Source: an uncultured Oenococcus sp. (GTDB lineage: Bacteria; Bacillota; Bacilli; Lactobacillales; Lactobacillaceae). Taken from it: a stretch of DNA of 64,000 nucleotides. The stretch spans positions 105,595-169,594 of the forward strand of contig CAKQDH010000002.1 in NCBI GenBank assembly GCA_934229385.1, written 5' to 3'. A program made the position numbers and the translations under genes. The notes under the pieces are model-generated. The model made no database searches. It had not been told where the DNA came from and saw nothing but the letters and a program-made list of their open reading frames with translations. This document shows positions 38,513-48,022 of this stretch, piece after piece (position 1 is the stretch's first letter; each line of letters begins with the position of its first letter).

Positions 38513-39510
38513 CACTTTTTTCCTTTCTAGGCTATTTTTAATTCAAACCAAAAATTTAAAAAATAAGCTAAATATATTAATTAATATTTTATTTAATTAA
38601 AAAATTAAGCACTTTTTTCTAAAATTATCTTTGGTTTGTTTAAAATTTTAACCTGTAATGTAATTTGTACTTGAATAAAATATAAAGATTCTTTTTATAC
38701 AAAATTTTAATAAAAGATGTACAGATTATTATTATATTTAATTTTGGTTTTAAATCAAGGTGAATGACTTTAGACCGACTATTTATAAGTCTTTATGAAT
38801 TATGAAATTTAAACTGTTTTTTGAAGGGAAAATTATATTTTTTGGAATATTTAAAAATAAGCTAAATTTTAAGAATACTGAGTTGAACGTAATAAAATAT
38901 TTCTATATATAATTTGATATGATAACTATTTTAATTTGTTAATTAATTCTATCCTTAATATTGTAGTATTTTTTATTAGCTAGTTGGATTAAAGGTGAAA
39001 TGACAGAATTACCTAAAAACAAAGTTTATGTATTGTAATCTTATTGATTTACAAAGTTAATGTAAGTTATAAAACCCAATTTAAAATTTATTAATATTAA
39101 TCTAAATTAATTTTATATTTAATTGATCTAAAAGGTTTAAAATGCGGTGAGGATTAATAATATAATTATTTTTAAACTATTAGAGTATTGTTGTCTAGTA
39201 TAAAATATCTTTAAAAAAGAAAAATTATGTTACTTTTTGTGAGGAAAAATATATTTATCTTATATCTTTTTATAGCTGACCATTGCTGTAATTTTAAGTT
39301 ATATGTAAAATTATTATTTATGATATATAGTAATTGTGTTATCGTGATATGAAGTTATTGGTTATTTTAAAAAATTTGGTCTGGATAAGCTAAATAAATT
39401 TGGTCAATTATTAAATGTATAAAAATTGTTTTGTTAATTATTAGGTTTAACAAAAAAATAAAATTAATAAAGGTGATTATTAGAAGTAATAATAAAATTT
39501 AAGGAAAAAA
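38513..39510. other. Long AT-rich gap upstream of rsmG
   Basis: Almost 1 kb without credible genes in any frame. AAGGAAAAAA just before 39511 is the rsmG SD. No repeat, IS end or RNA structure is recognised. Confidence 0.45.
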
Positions 39511-40239
39511 ATGACACCTAATGAATTTGTTTCATTATTAAATGTTCAAGATTTATCAATTTCTGAAGAACAACTTGATATATTTAAAAAATATTTAGAT
39601 TTTTTAATTGCTTACAATAAAAAAATTAATTTAACGTCTATTACAGATCCCGGTGAAATCTGGACAAAACATTTTTATGATTCTATAACCCCCTTAATTT
39701 ATCTTCCTATTGAAAATGAAAAATTTTCGATGATTGATGTAGGTTCTGGAGCGGGGTTTCCTGGGATACCAATGAAAATTGTAAATAACGGGATTAAATT
39801 AACCTTATTAGATGCGACTAAGAAAAAAGTTGATTTTCTTAATAAACTGTCTTTCCAATTGAATTTTAGTTCTTTAAATATTTTACATGGTAGAGCAGAA
39901 GAATTAGGCCAACAGAGAAAATATAGGGCTAAATTTGATTTTGCAATTGCCAGAGGCGTTGCACAAACTAATGTTTTATTGGAATTACTTTTACCATTTG
40001 TAAAAGTTGGTGGAAAGGTTGTTTTGATGAAATCGGTTTATGATGAAGATGAAATTTATAAAGCACATAGAGCTCTTAGCGAACTTGGTGGAAGAGTTTC
40101 GCAATCTTTTTCTTTTGAACTTCCAAATGGGGATCCAAGAGCTCTTATTGTGGTAGATAAACTCAAAAGGACAAAACTTAGATACCCTAGAAGACCTGGC
40201 GTGCCAAAGCATTCTCCTCTTGGAGGGAAAAATATTTAA
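39511..40239 (+). CDS. rsmG: 16S rRNA (guanine527-N7)-methyltransferase RsmG (GidB)
   Basis: Methylates G527 of 16S rRNA using S-adenosylmethionine. The 242 residues show NLTSITDPGEIWTKHFYDSI, the SAM-binding MIDVGSGAGFPGIPMKI near 72-88, LLDATKKKVDFL and ARGVAQTNVLLELLLPFVKVGG. Length is normal. It is isolated from gidA/mnmG here. A good SD precedes the ATG. Confidence 0.97.
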   Translation: MTPNEFVSLLNVQDLSISEEQLDIFKKYLDFLIAYNKKINLTSITDPGEIWTKHFYDSITPLIYLPIENEKFSMIDVGSGAGFPGIPMKIVNNGIKLTLLDATKKKVDFLNKLSFQLNFSSLNILHGRAEELGQQRKYRAKFDFAIARGVAQTNVLLELLLPFVKVGGKVVLMKSVYDEDEIYKAHRALSELGGRVSQSFSFELPNGDPRALIVVDKLKRTKLRYPRRPGVPKHSPLGGKNI

Positions 40240-40355
40240 AAAGACTTATTAAATCAATTTAAATTTTGAAAAATTTGAAAATTTCTACATAAAATGGAAT
40301 TTTTTTATTATGATTTCAATAAACAGTTTAAAAGTATATTGTTTGGAGGAAAAAA

Positions 40356-40559
40356 TTGAAAAGACAGATTAATCAGATTGAAATTATACATACACCAGGT
40401 GATTATCATTTTCATCAACAGAAAGTAAACGATTATTTAAATTATTCTGGGGGTCATGTGGTATCTTCTTTCGTTGGGACCCCAAATGTGAACCACCATA
40501 ATGAACCAGGTCATTTTTATACAGTTATCGAATATCCAATAACTTCGGAAGATAATTAA
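40356..40559 (+). CDS. Small protein of unknown function, 67 aa
   Basis: Starts with TTG after a strong TTGGAGGAAAAAA SD. The sequence has a His-rich middle (GDYHFHQQKVN, NVNHHNEPGHFYTVIEY) and no membrane segment. I do not recognise it with certainty; the SD and position before the DUF951 gene support a real gene. Five His residues could bind metal, but this is a guess. Confidence 0.7.
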   Translation: MKRQINQIEIIHTPGDYHFHQQKVNDYLNYSGGHVVSSFVGTPNVNHHNEPGHFYTVIEYPITSEDN

Positions 40560-40665
40560 TATTTTTAAAATATTTTTATTATTTTTTGTAAGTTTTTAGT
40601 TTAGCTAAATTTTTTGTCTTTTTCTTTTTTAATTAATTAAATTAAATTTTTTATATGGAGATTTA

Positions 40666-40845
40666 ATGAATTATCGTTTGAGAACAATTGTAGGAATGAA
40701 GAAACCTCATGCTTGCGGGTCGAATAGTTGGACTATAATTCGTATGGGAGCTGACATAAAAATTAGATGTAATAATTGTCAACATATCTTAATGTTTAGC
40801 AGGGAAAAATTTAATAAAGTTCTAAGAAAAATTATTAAATATTGA
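40666..40845 (+). CDS. DUF951 family protein (YyzM-like)
   Basis: A 59-residue protein with MKKPHACGSNSWTIIRMGADIKIRC and NNCQHILMFSREKF, the DUF951 pattern with conserved HxCG and CxxC cysteines that probably bind zinc. TATGGAG is the SD. In Firmicutes it commonly lies just upstream of ychF, as here. Function unknown, suspected nucleic-acid binding. Confidence 0.92.
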   Translation: MNYRLRTIVGMKKPHACGSNSWTIIRMGADIKIRCNNCQHILMFSREKFNKVLRKIIKY

Positions 40846-41053
40846 TAATAGATGGGACTTTTTTATTTTTTTATTTATACTTAAATAGGTATGTAAATAT
40901 TTTTTAACTAATATTAATATTAGAAATAATGTTTTTTAAGTTTTCTTATTAAAAATGAAAATATTTCTTTTATTAAATGTTTAATAATTTTTAAGATTAG
41001 GTTTTAGAAAACCGTGTATTTTTTGACGATAGAAATAAGAAGTAGGAGTTTAA

Positions 41054-42157
41054 ATGTCATTAACCGCAGGGATTGTAGGTTTACCAAACGTTGGTAAATC
41101 AACTTTATTTAATGCTATAACTAAAGCTGGCGCTGAAGTAGCTAATTATCCTTTTGCTACCATTGAACCTAATGTGGGTGTTGTAGAGGTCCCAGATTCT
41201 CGTTTGGCTAGAATACAGGAAATAGAACCAGCTGATAAAGTAGTACCAACTACGTTTGAATTTACTGATATCGCTGGAATTGTAAAAAACGCTTCTAAAG
41301 GTGAAGGTTTAGGTAATAAGTTTTTAGAAAATATTCGCCAAACTGATGCAATTGTTCAAGTCGTTCGTGCTTTTGAAGATTCAGAAGTTACCCACGTTTC
41401 AGGTAAAATTGATCCTATTGAAGATATCGAAACTTTAAATACTGAGTTAATAATTGCGGATCTAGACCATATTAATAATCGTTTTGGTAAAATAGAAAAA
41501 TCTGCTATTAATTCTAAAGATAAAAAAGCTATAGTAGAATATAAAATTTTAAAAAGGATTAAACCTGTGTTAGAAGAAGGTAAACCTGTTAGAAGTATAA
41601 ACTTTAATAATGACGAAAAAAGAGTAGTTAAGGGCCTTTTTTTGCTCACTGATAAGCCTATGCTTTATGTTGCGAATATTGATGAAGATTATATGTCAAA
41701 TCCAGAAAAATCTTCATTTTATAGAAAAATTGAAAATTATGCTAAAAATGACCATGCCGAAATAATTGGTCTTGCCGCTAAAGCTGAAGAAGAGATATCA
41801 GAAATGAATGATAGTGATAAGAAAGAATTTTTAGAAATGGCTGGAGTTAAAGAGCCTGGTTTGAATCGCTTAATTAGGATAGCTTATCATCTCCTAAATT
41901 TACGAACTTTTTTTACAGCAGGTGGTAAAGAAACTCGTGCGTGGACATTTGAAAAGGGTATGAAAGCCCCTCAAGTAGCAGGAATTATACATTCTGATTT
42001 TCAAAGAGGATTTATTAGAGCAGAAACAATTAGTTTTAAAGATCTTGATAATCTTGGATCATTGGCAGCTGTAAAAAAAGCAGGTAAACTTCGTCTTGAA
42101 GGAAAGGATTATCAAGTTGAAGATGGAGATATAATTAATTTCAGGTTTAATGTTTGA
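41054..42157 (+). CDS. ychF: Redox-regulated ATPase YchF (OBG-like)
   Basis: Obg-family ATPase that binds ribosomes and is linked to stress responses. The 367 residues contain GLPNVGKSTLFNAIT (8-22), FTDIAGIVKNASKGEGLGNKFL, the ANIDE motif (in place of NKxD) and the C-terminal TGS-like domain ending GDIINFRFNV. Length is standard. AGTAGGAGTTTAA is the SD. A DUF1129 gene follows, as in other lactobacilli. Confidence 0.97.
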   Translation: MSLTAGIVGLPNVGKSTLFNAITKAGAEVANYPFATIEPNVGVVEVPDSRLARIQEIEPADKVVPTTFEFTDIAGIVKNASKGEGLGNKFLENIRQTDAIVQVVRAFEDSEVTHVSGKIDPIEDIETLNTELIIADLDHINNRFGKIEKSAINSKDKKAIVEYKILKRIKPVLEEGKPVRSINFNNDEKRVVKGLFLLTDKPMLYVANIDEDYMSNPEKSSFYRKIENYAKNDHAEIIGLAAKAEEEISEMNDSDKKEFLEMAGVKEPGLNRLIRIAYHLLNLRTFFTAGGKETRAWTFEKGMKAPQVAGIIHSDFQRGFIRAETISFKDLDNLGSLAAVKKAGKLRLEGKDYQVEDGDIINFRFNV

Positions 42158-42238
42158 TACATAGATGTTTAGATTTTTTTATTTTTTTATATAGATTTAA
42201 ATTATTATCGCTCTTTAATATAATTAAAAGGAGGATTA

Positions 42239-43033
42239 ATGGTAGGCTCTCAGCTTTCAAGGAAAAATCGTGAGTTTATTTTTCATTTAACAAAGCTATT
42301 AAAAAATTCGAAAAGTATAAATAATGAAAAGGCTGGCCCAATAATAAATAAAGCAAAAAAAGATTTGTTGGCTAATCAGAAAAAAGGAGTAACATCTCGA
42401 CAAATTTTTGGTACCCCAAAAGAGTATTATCAAGACTTAATTGATCCTAAAGGAGCAGCTAAAAGAAAAAAACGTCTTAATTCAATAAGGCATAGTAATT
42501 CTAATACTTCTAGACAAAATAACGTTAGAAAACCAAAGTTTTCTGAACAACTTTATGATTTTAGCTTCGGAACCGAATTTATTGACACTTCTTGGACTCT
42601 ACTAATTATGTTTTCAGCATTGTATGCTATCACTGAGTTTCTTCCTTCTAAGAATAGTCAAGCAAATATTGGGTTGCTAACTTTATTATTCTTTTCTTTA
42701 ATTAGCGGAGCAGCTTATGTGTATATATTGAGAATCTTTACTCCAAATCCAGAAAAAAAGAAAAGAATAGGAATTTTTCAGCGGATTATTTACACAATTT
42801 TTGCGATTGTTGGATGGTTTTTAATATTTAGTATTGTTTCTCAGTTTATTCCTAAGGGTTTTAATTTGCCTTTAAATTCATATTGGCTGTTATTAATTGT
42901 AGTTATTTCCTGGGGAGGGTATTATTTTTGGAAGAAAAGATCTCCTTTACCAAAGGGATTATTAGTAATAAGTGGCTTAGCTGCTAATTCTACTGCAGAA
43001 TACCGTAGAAAATATCCAAAAAAAAGAAGATAA
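42239..43033 (+). CDS. DUF1129 family membrane protein
   Basis: A 264-residue protein with a soluble N-terminal helical domain (about 1-100, with GTPKEYYQDLIDPKG) and four membrane segments in the second half, ending in a basic tail. This pattern and the position after ychF match the DUF1129 membrane proteins of Lactobacillales. AAAAGGAGGATTA is a strong SD. Function unknown. Confidence 0.87.
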   Translation: MVGSQLSRKNREFIFHLTKLLKNSKSINNEKAGPIINKAKKDLLANQKKGVTSRQIFGTPKEYYQDLIDPKGAAKRKKRLNSIRHSNSNTSRQNNVRKPKFSEQLYDFSFGTEFIDTSWTLLIMFSALYAITEFLPSKNSQANIGLLTLLFFSLISGAAYVYILRIFTPNPEKKKRIGIFQRIIYTIFAIVGWFLIFSIVSQFIPKGFNLPLNSYWLLLIVVISWGGYYFWKKRSPLPKGLLVISGLAANSTAEYRRKYPKKRR

Positions 43034-43261
43034 ATATATATAAAGTAATTGGTTTATTTATAAATTATATTTAGATGAAATCAAGAAAACATTGTTATTT
43101 TCTTTTTTTGGAAAAAGTTTTTGAATTAAATATTTAGTTATTTGTACTTTAAAATTTAGTTTAAAGGAATCGTATATAAAATTTTTATTTTACTAAGTTA
43201 AGTATAAATAATCATTTATAATAAGGAAGGATGATTTAGAAATGTTGAAAAAATAGAAAAA

Positions 43262-43484
43262 ATTATACAGAAATCTTGTGGCTTAAATCATGTCATGAAT
43301 ACAATCTAAAATCAAACTAGTCCCTTTAGCAACTTGGGGACTCAAAAGGCTTTGGTAACTACTGCTACTTCGGGGGTATAGGAATATACCTAAAAGCCGG
43401 ATTATCTAAGCAAATTGTGGAGATCTATACATTTTTTTGATATTAGAATTCACAAGTCGCGGGTTTTAACCCGTGATAGTTGAC
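43262..43484 (+). mobile_element. Miniature IS605-derived element without tnpB, copy C
   Basis: A 223-bp unit collinear with copy B at 33019-33245: left-end hairpin (CTTGTGGCTTAAATCATG), internal structured segment, and right end CGCGGGTTTTAACCCGTGATAGTTGAC. The block at 43362-43381 is identical to that in B. It lies 75 bases upstream of gpmA in the same direction. Confidence 0.87.
43312..43484 (+). ncRNA. Candidate omega-RNA-like scaffold in element C
   Basis: Stems visible: AGTCCC/GGGACT (43319-43324 with 43337-43342), GGTATA-GGAA-TATACC (43375-43390) and the terminal GCGGG/CCCGT hairpin. The first and last stems differ in sequence from copy B but keep pairing. Whether it is transcribed is unknown. 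Confidence 0.5.
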
Positions 43485-43559
43485 GTATTTAATAAAATCC
43501 ATTAATAATATAATATGTTTTAGTTACAAATTTATTTTTAAAAATTTTTTGGAGGAAAG

Positions 43560-44270
43560 ATGTCCAAATTAGTACTTATACGTCATGGAAAATCAAAATG
43601 GAATGCTTTAAATTTGTTTAATGGTTGGGTTGATACCAAGCTCTCAGATGAAGGTACTGGTCAAGCAGAAAAGGGCGGAAAATTATTAAAGGGAAAGAAT
43701 ATACCTTTTGATCAGGCTTATACATCAGTTTTGACTAGAGCGATCCAAACTTTACATATAGTTTTAGAGGAAATTGGTCAACTTTGGATTCCTGAAGAAA
43801 AATCCTGGAGGCTAAATGAACGTCATTATGGGGCACTTCAAGGTTTAAATAAAAAATCATCAGCAGAAAAATGGGGAGCGGAACAAGTTCATACTTGGCG
43901 CCGTTCTTATGACGTTTTGCCTCCCTTACAAAAGAAAATTCAAAAGTCAATTACTGTTGATGGAGTTACTTATCCAGCTTTAGACCGAAGATATGATAAA
44001 CTTGATCCAAAAACCCTTCCTCTAGGAGAAAACCTTCAGGTGACTCTTAAGCGTGTCATCCCCTTTTGGGAAGATAAAATAGCGCCTGATTTGCGGTCTG
44101 GAAAGAATATAATCATAGCTGCTCATGGTAATTCTTTACGTGCTTTAACCAAATACATTGAAAATATTTCGGATGAAGATATTATTAATTTAGAAATAGC
44201 TACTGGCCAGCCAATAGTTTATGATTTCGATTATGATTTGAACGTTATTAATAAAGAATTTCTTTCTTAA
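43560..44270 (+). CDS. gpmA: 2,3-bisphosphoglycerate-dependent phosphoglycerate mutase
   Basis: Interconverts 3- and 2-phosphoglycerate in lower glycolysis. The catalytic RHGKSKWN (His9) begins the protein, followed by FNGWVDTKLSDEG, WRLNERHYGALQGLNK and AHGNSLRALTKYIE with the second active-site His. Length 236 is typical. TTGGAGGAAAG is the SD. The upstream 220 bases are occupied by an IS-derived miniature element. Confidence 0.97.
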   Translation: MSKLVLIRHGKSKWNALNLFNGWVDTKLSDEGTGQAEKGGKLLKGKNIPFDQAYTSVLTRAIQTLHIVLEEIGQLWIPEEKSWRLNERHYGALQGLNKKSSAEKWGAEQVHTWRRSYDVLPPLQKKIQKSITVDGVTYPALDRRYDKLDPKTLPLGENLQVTLKRVIPFWEDKIAPDLRSGKNIIIAAHGNSLRALTKYIENISDEDIINLEIATGQPIVYDFDYDLNVINKEFLS

Positions 44271-44312
44271 AGGGATTTTTTTAAATATTAGCGTGAAAAA
44301 CTTTCACTTAAT

Positions 44313-44340
44313 AAAAAAGCGTTAGTATTCACGCTTTTTT
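44313..44340. terminator. Bidirectional terminator between gpmA and zwf
   Basis: AAAAAAGCGT-TAGTATTC-ACGCTTTTTT: perfect 10-bp stem with A- and T-tracts, able to stop the convergent gpmA and zwf transcripts. Confidence 0.88.
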
Positions 44341-44473
44341 AGTATTAAAAGAAATATTTGAATAACCAAATGCTGTTAAGAGTTTAAATATAGTTAGATA
44401 GAAGTCCTATTTTAATAGTTATATTATATATTAACGGTAATTTTTTAAATTGTATTAATTAAAATGTGTGTAA

Positions 44474-45940
44474 TCATCCTTTAAAAACCCAATGATCATT
44501 TGTTTCTGCTAATAACTGATCAGTTTTCTTTGGCCCCATAGAAAGTGACCTATAAATATTAAGAGGAGCTTCATTTTTATTCCATACATTAGCGATTGGG
44601 TCAATAAATTTCCATGAAGTAGATATATTTCTCCAATCGGCAAAATTAGACCCATTTCCCTCCATAGCATCATGGAATAAGTTTTCGTAAGGGAGAGGTA
44701 TTTTTTCTTTATCTTCTTTAGAAGCTTCCCATTTTAATAAGTTGCTTCTAATTTGAAAACCGGAAGTTACATTTTTCCCATTTAAAGAAAGCTCAATTTT
44801 TCCAGCGGGATCAATTATTATGGTTAAAATAGGATTAGGTAATTCGTTTTTATTGATTCCATTGAAATTAAAAGTTGGTTTTTTATAAACTATATCGATT
44901 CTATTTTGTTTATCGCTCAATCTCTTACCAGTTCTTATATAAAAAGGAACTCCCTTCCATCTATCACTATTAAATTGTAGTCTACCGGCTACGTAAGTAT
45001 TGTTTTTGGAATCTTTAGGAACGTTTTCTTCTTCCGTATAGGCTTTTAAATCATTAGGGCCTTTTCCATATTGGCCACGGATAAAATTTTTTTTAACTCC
45101 ATCTTTATTATAAATTTTTAAAGTTGAAAGCGTTGCGTTTTTGGCATCTAACACATCTTTATCTTTGAATGTAAACGGTTTTTCCATTGCAATCCACCCT
45201 ACAATTTGGAAAAGATGATTTTGAACCATATCTAATAAAGCACCAGTTTTATTATAATAACCAGCTCTTTCTTCAACACCTAATTTTTCTGCTAATGTAA
45301 CTTGAACACATTTAATATAATTCCTGTTCCATGTTTTTTCTAAAAACGGGTTACCAAATCTGATTGCTGGGATATTTTGAACCATTTCTTTTCCTAGATA
45401 ATGATCTGTACGATAAATTTGGTTTTCTGAAAACCCTTTTTCTAATTGGTCCTGCAATTTTTTTGCGGTATTATAGCTTGTGCCAAAGGGTTTTTCTATC
45501 ATTAAACGATTGTATCCCTTATTTGAAATAAGCCCCTCAGAGTTAATTGCTTCTGCAATCTGTCCGAAAAACCTAGGAGCTACTGACATATAAAATATCC
45601 TATTACCGTCTGCTTGATAATCACTGTCTAATTTATTCATAAGATCATTAAGTTTAGGGTAATCATTTAAGTCCATGATATTATGACTTATAAAATGAAA
45701 GTGAGAAGCAAATTCTCTGGCTTTTCCAACAAAATTAGTTTTAGAAACCGAATCGTAAACTATTTCTTGAAAGGTATTGTCTGTCAATTTTCGTCTAGAT
45801 GTTCCAATTACTGCAAAATGTTTTTGGATGAAACCCTTTTTATATAGATTAAAAAGGGAAGGATATAATTTTCTTTTAGCTAGGTCGCCGGCGCCACCAA
45901 AAAGTAAAATTACTACTTTAGATTCTTTAGAATTACTCAT
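44474..45940 (-). CDS. zwf: Glucose-6-phosphate 1-dehydrogenase
   Basis: Oxidises glucose-6-phosphate to 6-phosphogluconolactone, the entry to the pentose phosphate and phosphoketolase routes. The start at ATG 45940 (MSNSKESKVVILLFGGAGDLAKRKL) has a TGGAGAAATTT SD; a longer frame from GTG 45952 would begin on the SD itself. Active-site RTDHYLGKEMVQN is near 176-188 and GVPFYIRTGKRL near 325. The 488-residue length is normal. It stands alone on the minus strand, convergent with gpmA. The other oxidative-branch genes are not in the window. Confidence 0.97.
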   Translation of the reverse strand: MSNSKESKVVILLFGGAGDLAKRKLYPSLFNLYKKGFIQKHFAVIGTSRRKLTDNTFQEIVYDSVSKTNFVGKAREFASHFHFISHNIMDLNDYPKLNDLMNKLDSDYQADGNRIFYMSVAPRFFGQIAEAINSEGLISNKGYNRLMIEKPFGTSYNTAKKLQDQLEKGFSENQIYRTDHYLGKEMVQNIPAIRFGNPFLEKTWNRNYIKCVQVTLAEKLGVEERAGYYNKTGALLDMVQNHLFQIVGWIAMEKPFTFKDKDVLDAKNATLSTLKIYNKDGVKKNFIRGQYGKGPNDLKAYTEEENVPKDSKNNTYVAGRLQFNSDRWKGVPFYIRTGKRLSDKQNRIDIVYKKPTFNFNGINKNELPNPILTIIIDPAGKIELSLNGKNVTSGFQIRSNLLKWEASKEDKEKIPLPYENLFHDAMEGNGSNFADWRNISTSWKFIDPIANVWNKNEAPLNIYRSLSMGPKKTDQLLAETNDHWVFKG

Positions 45941-46020
45941 AAATTTCTCCACAAATATATGATTAAACTATAGCTCTACTTATCTATTATAGTATAATTA
46001 TTACTTTGTTATAATTTTTA

Positions 46021-47409
46021 TTAAGTTGTTTTTTCTGAAGCTTTTTTGTTTTTAAGCGTTTGTCGCTTATTAAAAATTTTAACAATAAAGAAATCAATAT
46101 ATGAATCTCGATAATCTCCTGCCTTTATTAAAAGTTTATATTTATCATTTTTAATAGAAGCGGAATCATTTTTTCTTAATTCTGGATAATTATTTTGAAA
46201 ATAGCCTGCTAAAGTGACTGCCTCATCCTTATCAAAGTCTGGAAATTTAGTATTAAAGTAATCTTCAAGATCATAAACTGAAGTTTTACCACTTACTTTA
46301 TAAGAATTTTCTCCATTTTTCTTTATCATCTCATCACTTTCATCATTTTTTTCTTCCTTAATATTGCCGAATAGCTCTTCATAAATATCTTTATCGGTAA
46401 TTATTCCCGAAGTTCCGCCATATTCATCAATGACAACAGCCATAGGTACTCGATGTTGGCTCATTCTTCTCATTACTTCAGGTACTTTCATATTTTCTGG
46501 GATAGAAAAAATACTTCTCATGACTTTCGAAATTTTTTCCCGTTTATTAATGCGAGCTTGACGAATAAGATCTAAATTATAGACATAGCCAAGAATTTTA
46601 TCTTTATCATTATTAGCGGTTACTGGAAAACGAGAATGCATGTCAGTTAAATAAAGGTTTATAGCATCATCAATTGTATCCGAAACGTCAATAGTAATCA
46701 TTGAAGTTCTATCTATCATAATGTCAGATGCTACCTTGTCATTCATTTCAAAAGCTCTCCGGGTGAAAGCTGCATCTTCCTTGTTAACTGATGAATTAGA
46801 AGCTAAAGCTGAAGTCTGAGTCAAACTAATAAGTTCACTTGGTGAATATATATCTTCTTCATTAGCCATTTTAAAGCCCAATGTTTTTGTAATACCTGCG
46901 GCTGTTTTATCGAAAAGCCAAATTAAAGGCCATAGTATTAGATGAAAAAAACGAACAGGTTGAGCAATCCTTAAAAGTACTTTTACAGGTTCGCTAATAG
47001 CAATATTTTTAGGTACTAAATCAGTAAAAACGGCATGGACAAAAGTAAATATAAGAATTCCCATTATAGATGAAATCGAGAGATCTGCCTTATGTCCTAA
47101 GAAAGAGAAAACACCAGAATCTTCAAGTAATTCTTGTGCTAAATCTTCACCTAACCATCCAATTATAAGAGATGTTGTTGTTACTCCAGTCTGAGCAGTA
47201 GAAAGATATTCGCTTATATTATCGAGCATATGTGTGGCTAAGTTAATATTTTTACTTGATTTGCCCCTCTTTTTTTTAAGATCTTCAAGCTCAGAAGATC
47301 TTGTACGAACAACCGAGTATTCTGTGAGGGTAAACATAACTGCTAATAATAATGAAATAATTGTTCCAATAACTGAAACTAGTATAGAGGGTCCACCAGA
47401 GTCATCCAT
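46021..47409 (-). CDS. CNNM/HlyC-family membrane protein with CBS domains
   Basis: A 462-residue protein: N-terminal DUF21 membrane domain with about four helices (1-190), a pair of CBS domains with DIMIDRTSMITIDV and VPEVMRRMSQHRVPMAVVIDEYGGTSGIIT (about 220-350), then a C-terminal CorC/HlyC-type domain. The family includes magnesium/cobalt efflux and transport proteins; older names call them hemolysins without direct support. It is alone on the minus strand next to zwf. Confidence 0.92.
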   Translation of the reverse strand: MDDSGGPSILVSVIGTIISLLLAVMFTLTEYSVVRTRSSELEDLKKKRGKSSKNINLATHMLDNISEYLSTAQTGVTTTSLIIGWLGEDLAQELLEDSGVFSFLGHKADLSISSIMGILIFTFVHAVFTDLVPKNIAISEPVKVLLRIAQPVRFFHLILWPLIWLFDKTAAGITKTLGFKMANEEDIYSPSELISLTQTSALASNSSVNKEDAAFTRRAFEMNDKVASDIMIDRTSMITIDVSDTIDDAINLYLTDMHSRFPVTANNDKDKILGYVYNLDLIRQARINKREKISKVMRSIFSIPENMKVPEVMRRMSQHRVPMAVVIDEYGGTSGIITDKDIYEELFGNIKEEKNDESDEMIKKNGENSYKVSGKTSVYDLEDYFNTKFPDFDKDEAVTLAGYFQNNYPELRKNDSASIKNDKYKLLIKAGDYRDSYIDFFIVKIFNKRQTLKNKKASEKTT

Positions 47410-48022
47410 TTTATTATTTTTTATTCACTTCCTCAAAAAAATTGATTTAATAATTTAATCTAATCGTTATTATAACAAGCAATACTAATAATTAATAATT
47501 TCAGGTTGCTGCTATTTTATATTCTTAATTTTTAATGATTTATTTTTAAGATTTTAATAGCAATTGAAATTAGAAATTTTTATTTTTCGAATTTAATTTT
47601 TATATTATTATAATATTATCAGTTATAATTTATTTAATCTAAGTAAATATTTATTCTAAAAATTATAAAAATTTATCTAAATTTTAATATACCTTATTAA
47701 TATACCTTAAATGATATGTTTTCCAGTTAAAGTTTAGTTTATTTAATTAATTTATGTAAAACTTGTAAAAATAACTTTTTGTCTAAAGAGAGAATAAGGC
47801 TTTTTTAAATTTAATGCAAATAAAACTTCATTAATATATTATAAAAAAGCTCAACTAAGCCCCTTTTTATTAGGTTGGTATAAATATATATTTTAAAATT
47901 GAAAAATATTGATAAAAAATTTTATTGCTTTTTATCTTTTTATTTTTTGGTCATGTTATCAATTTAATTTAGATAAAAAGTGTATATTAATCATTGGTTA
48001 TCCATAAAAAGAAAGGTACTTA
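47410..48022. other. AT-rich divergent gap before lone response regulator
   Basis: About 613 bases between divergent genes with no credible reading frame. AGAAAGGTACTTA before 48023 is an SD. No regulatory element can be named. Confidence 0.4.

Noticed and set aside
38296..38541. 81-residue plus-strand frame after rlmH
   Set aside because: It overlaps rlmH and the terminator, has no SD, and is the shadow of the small minus-strand basic gene that does have an SD.
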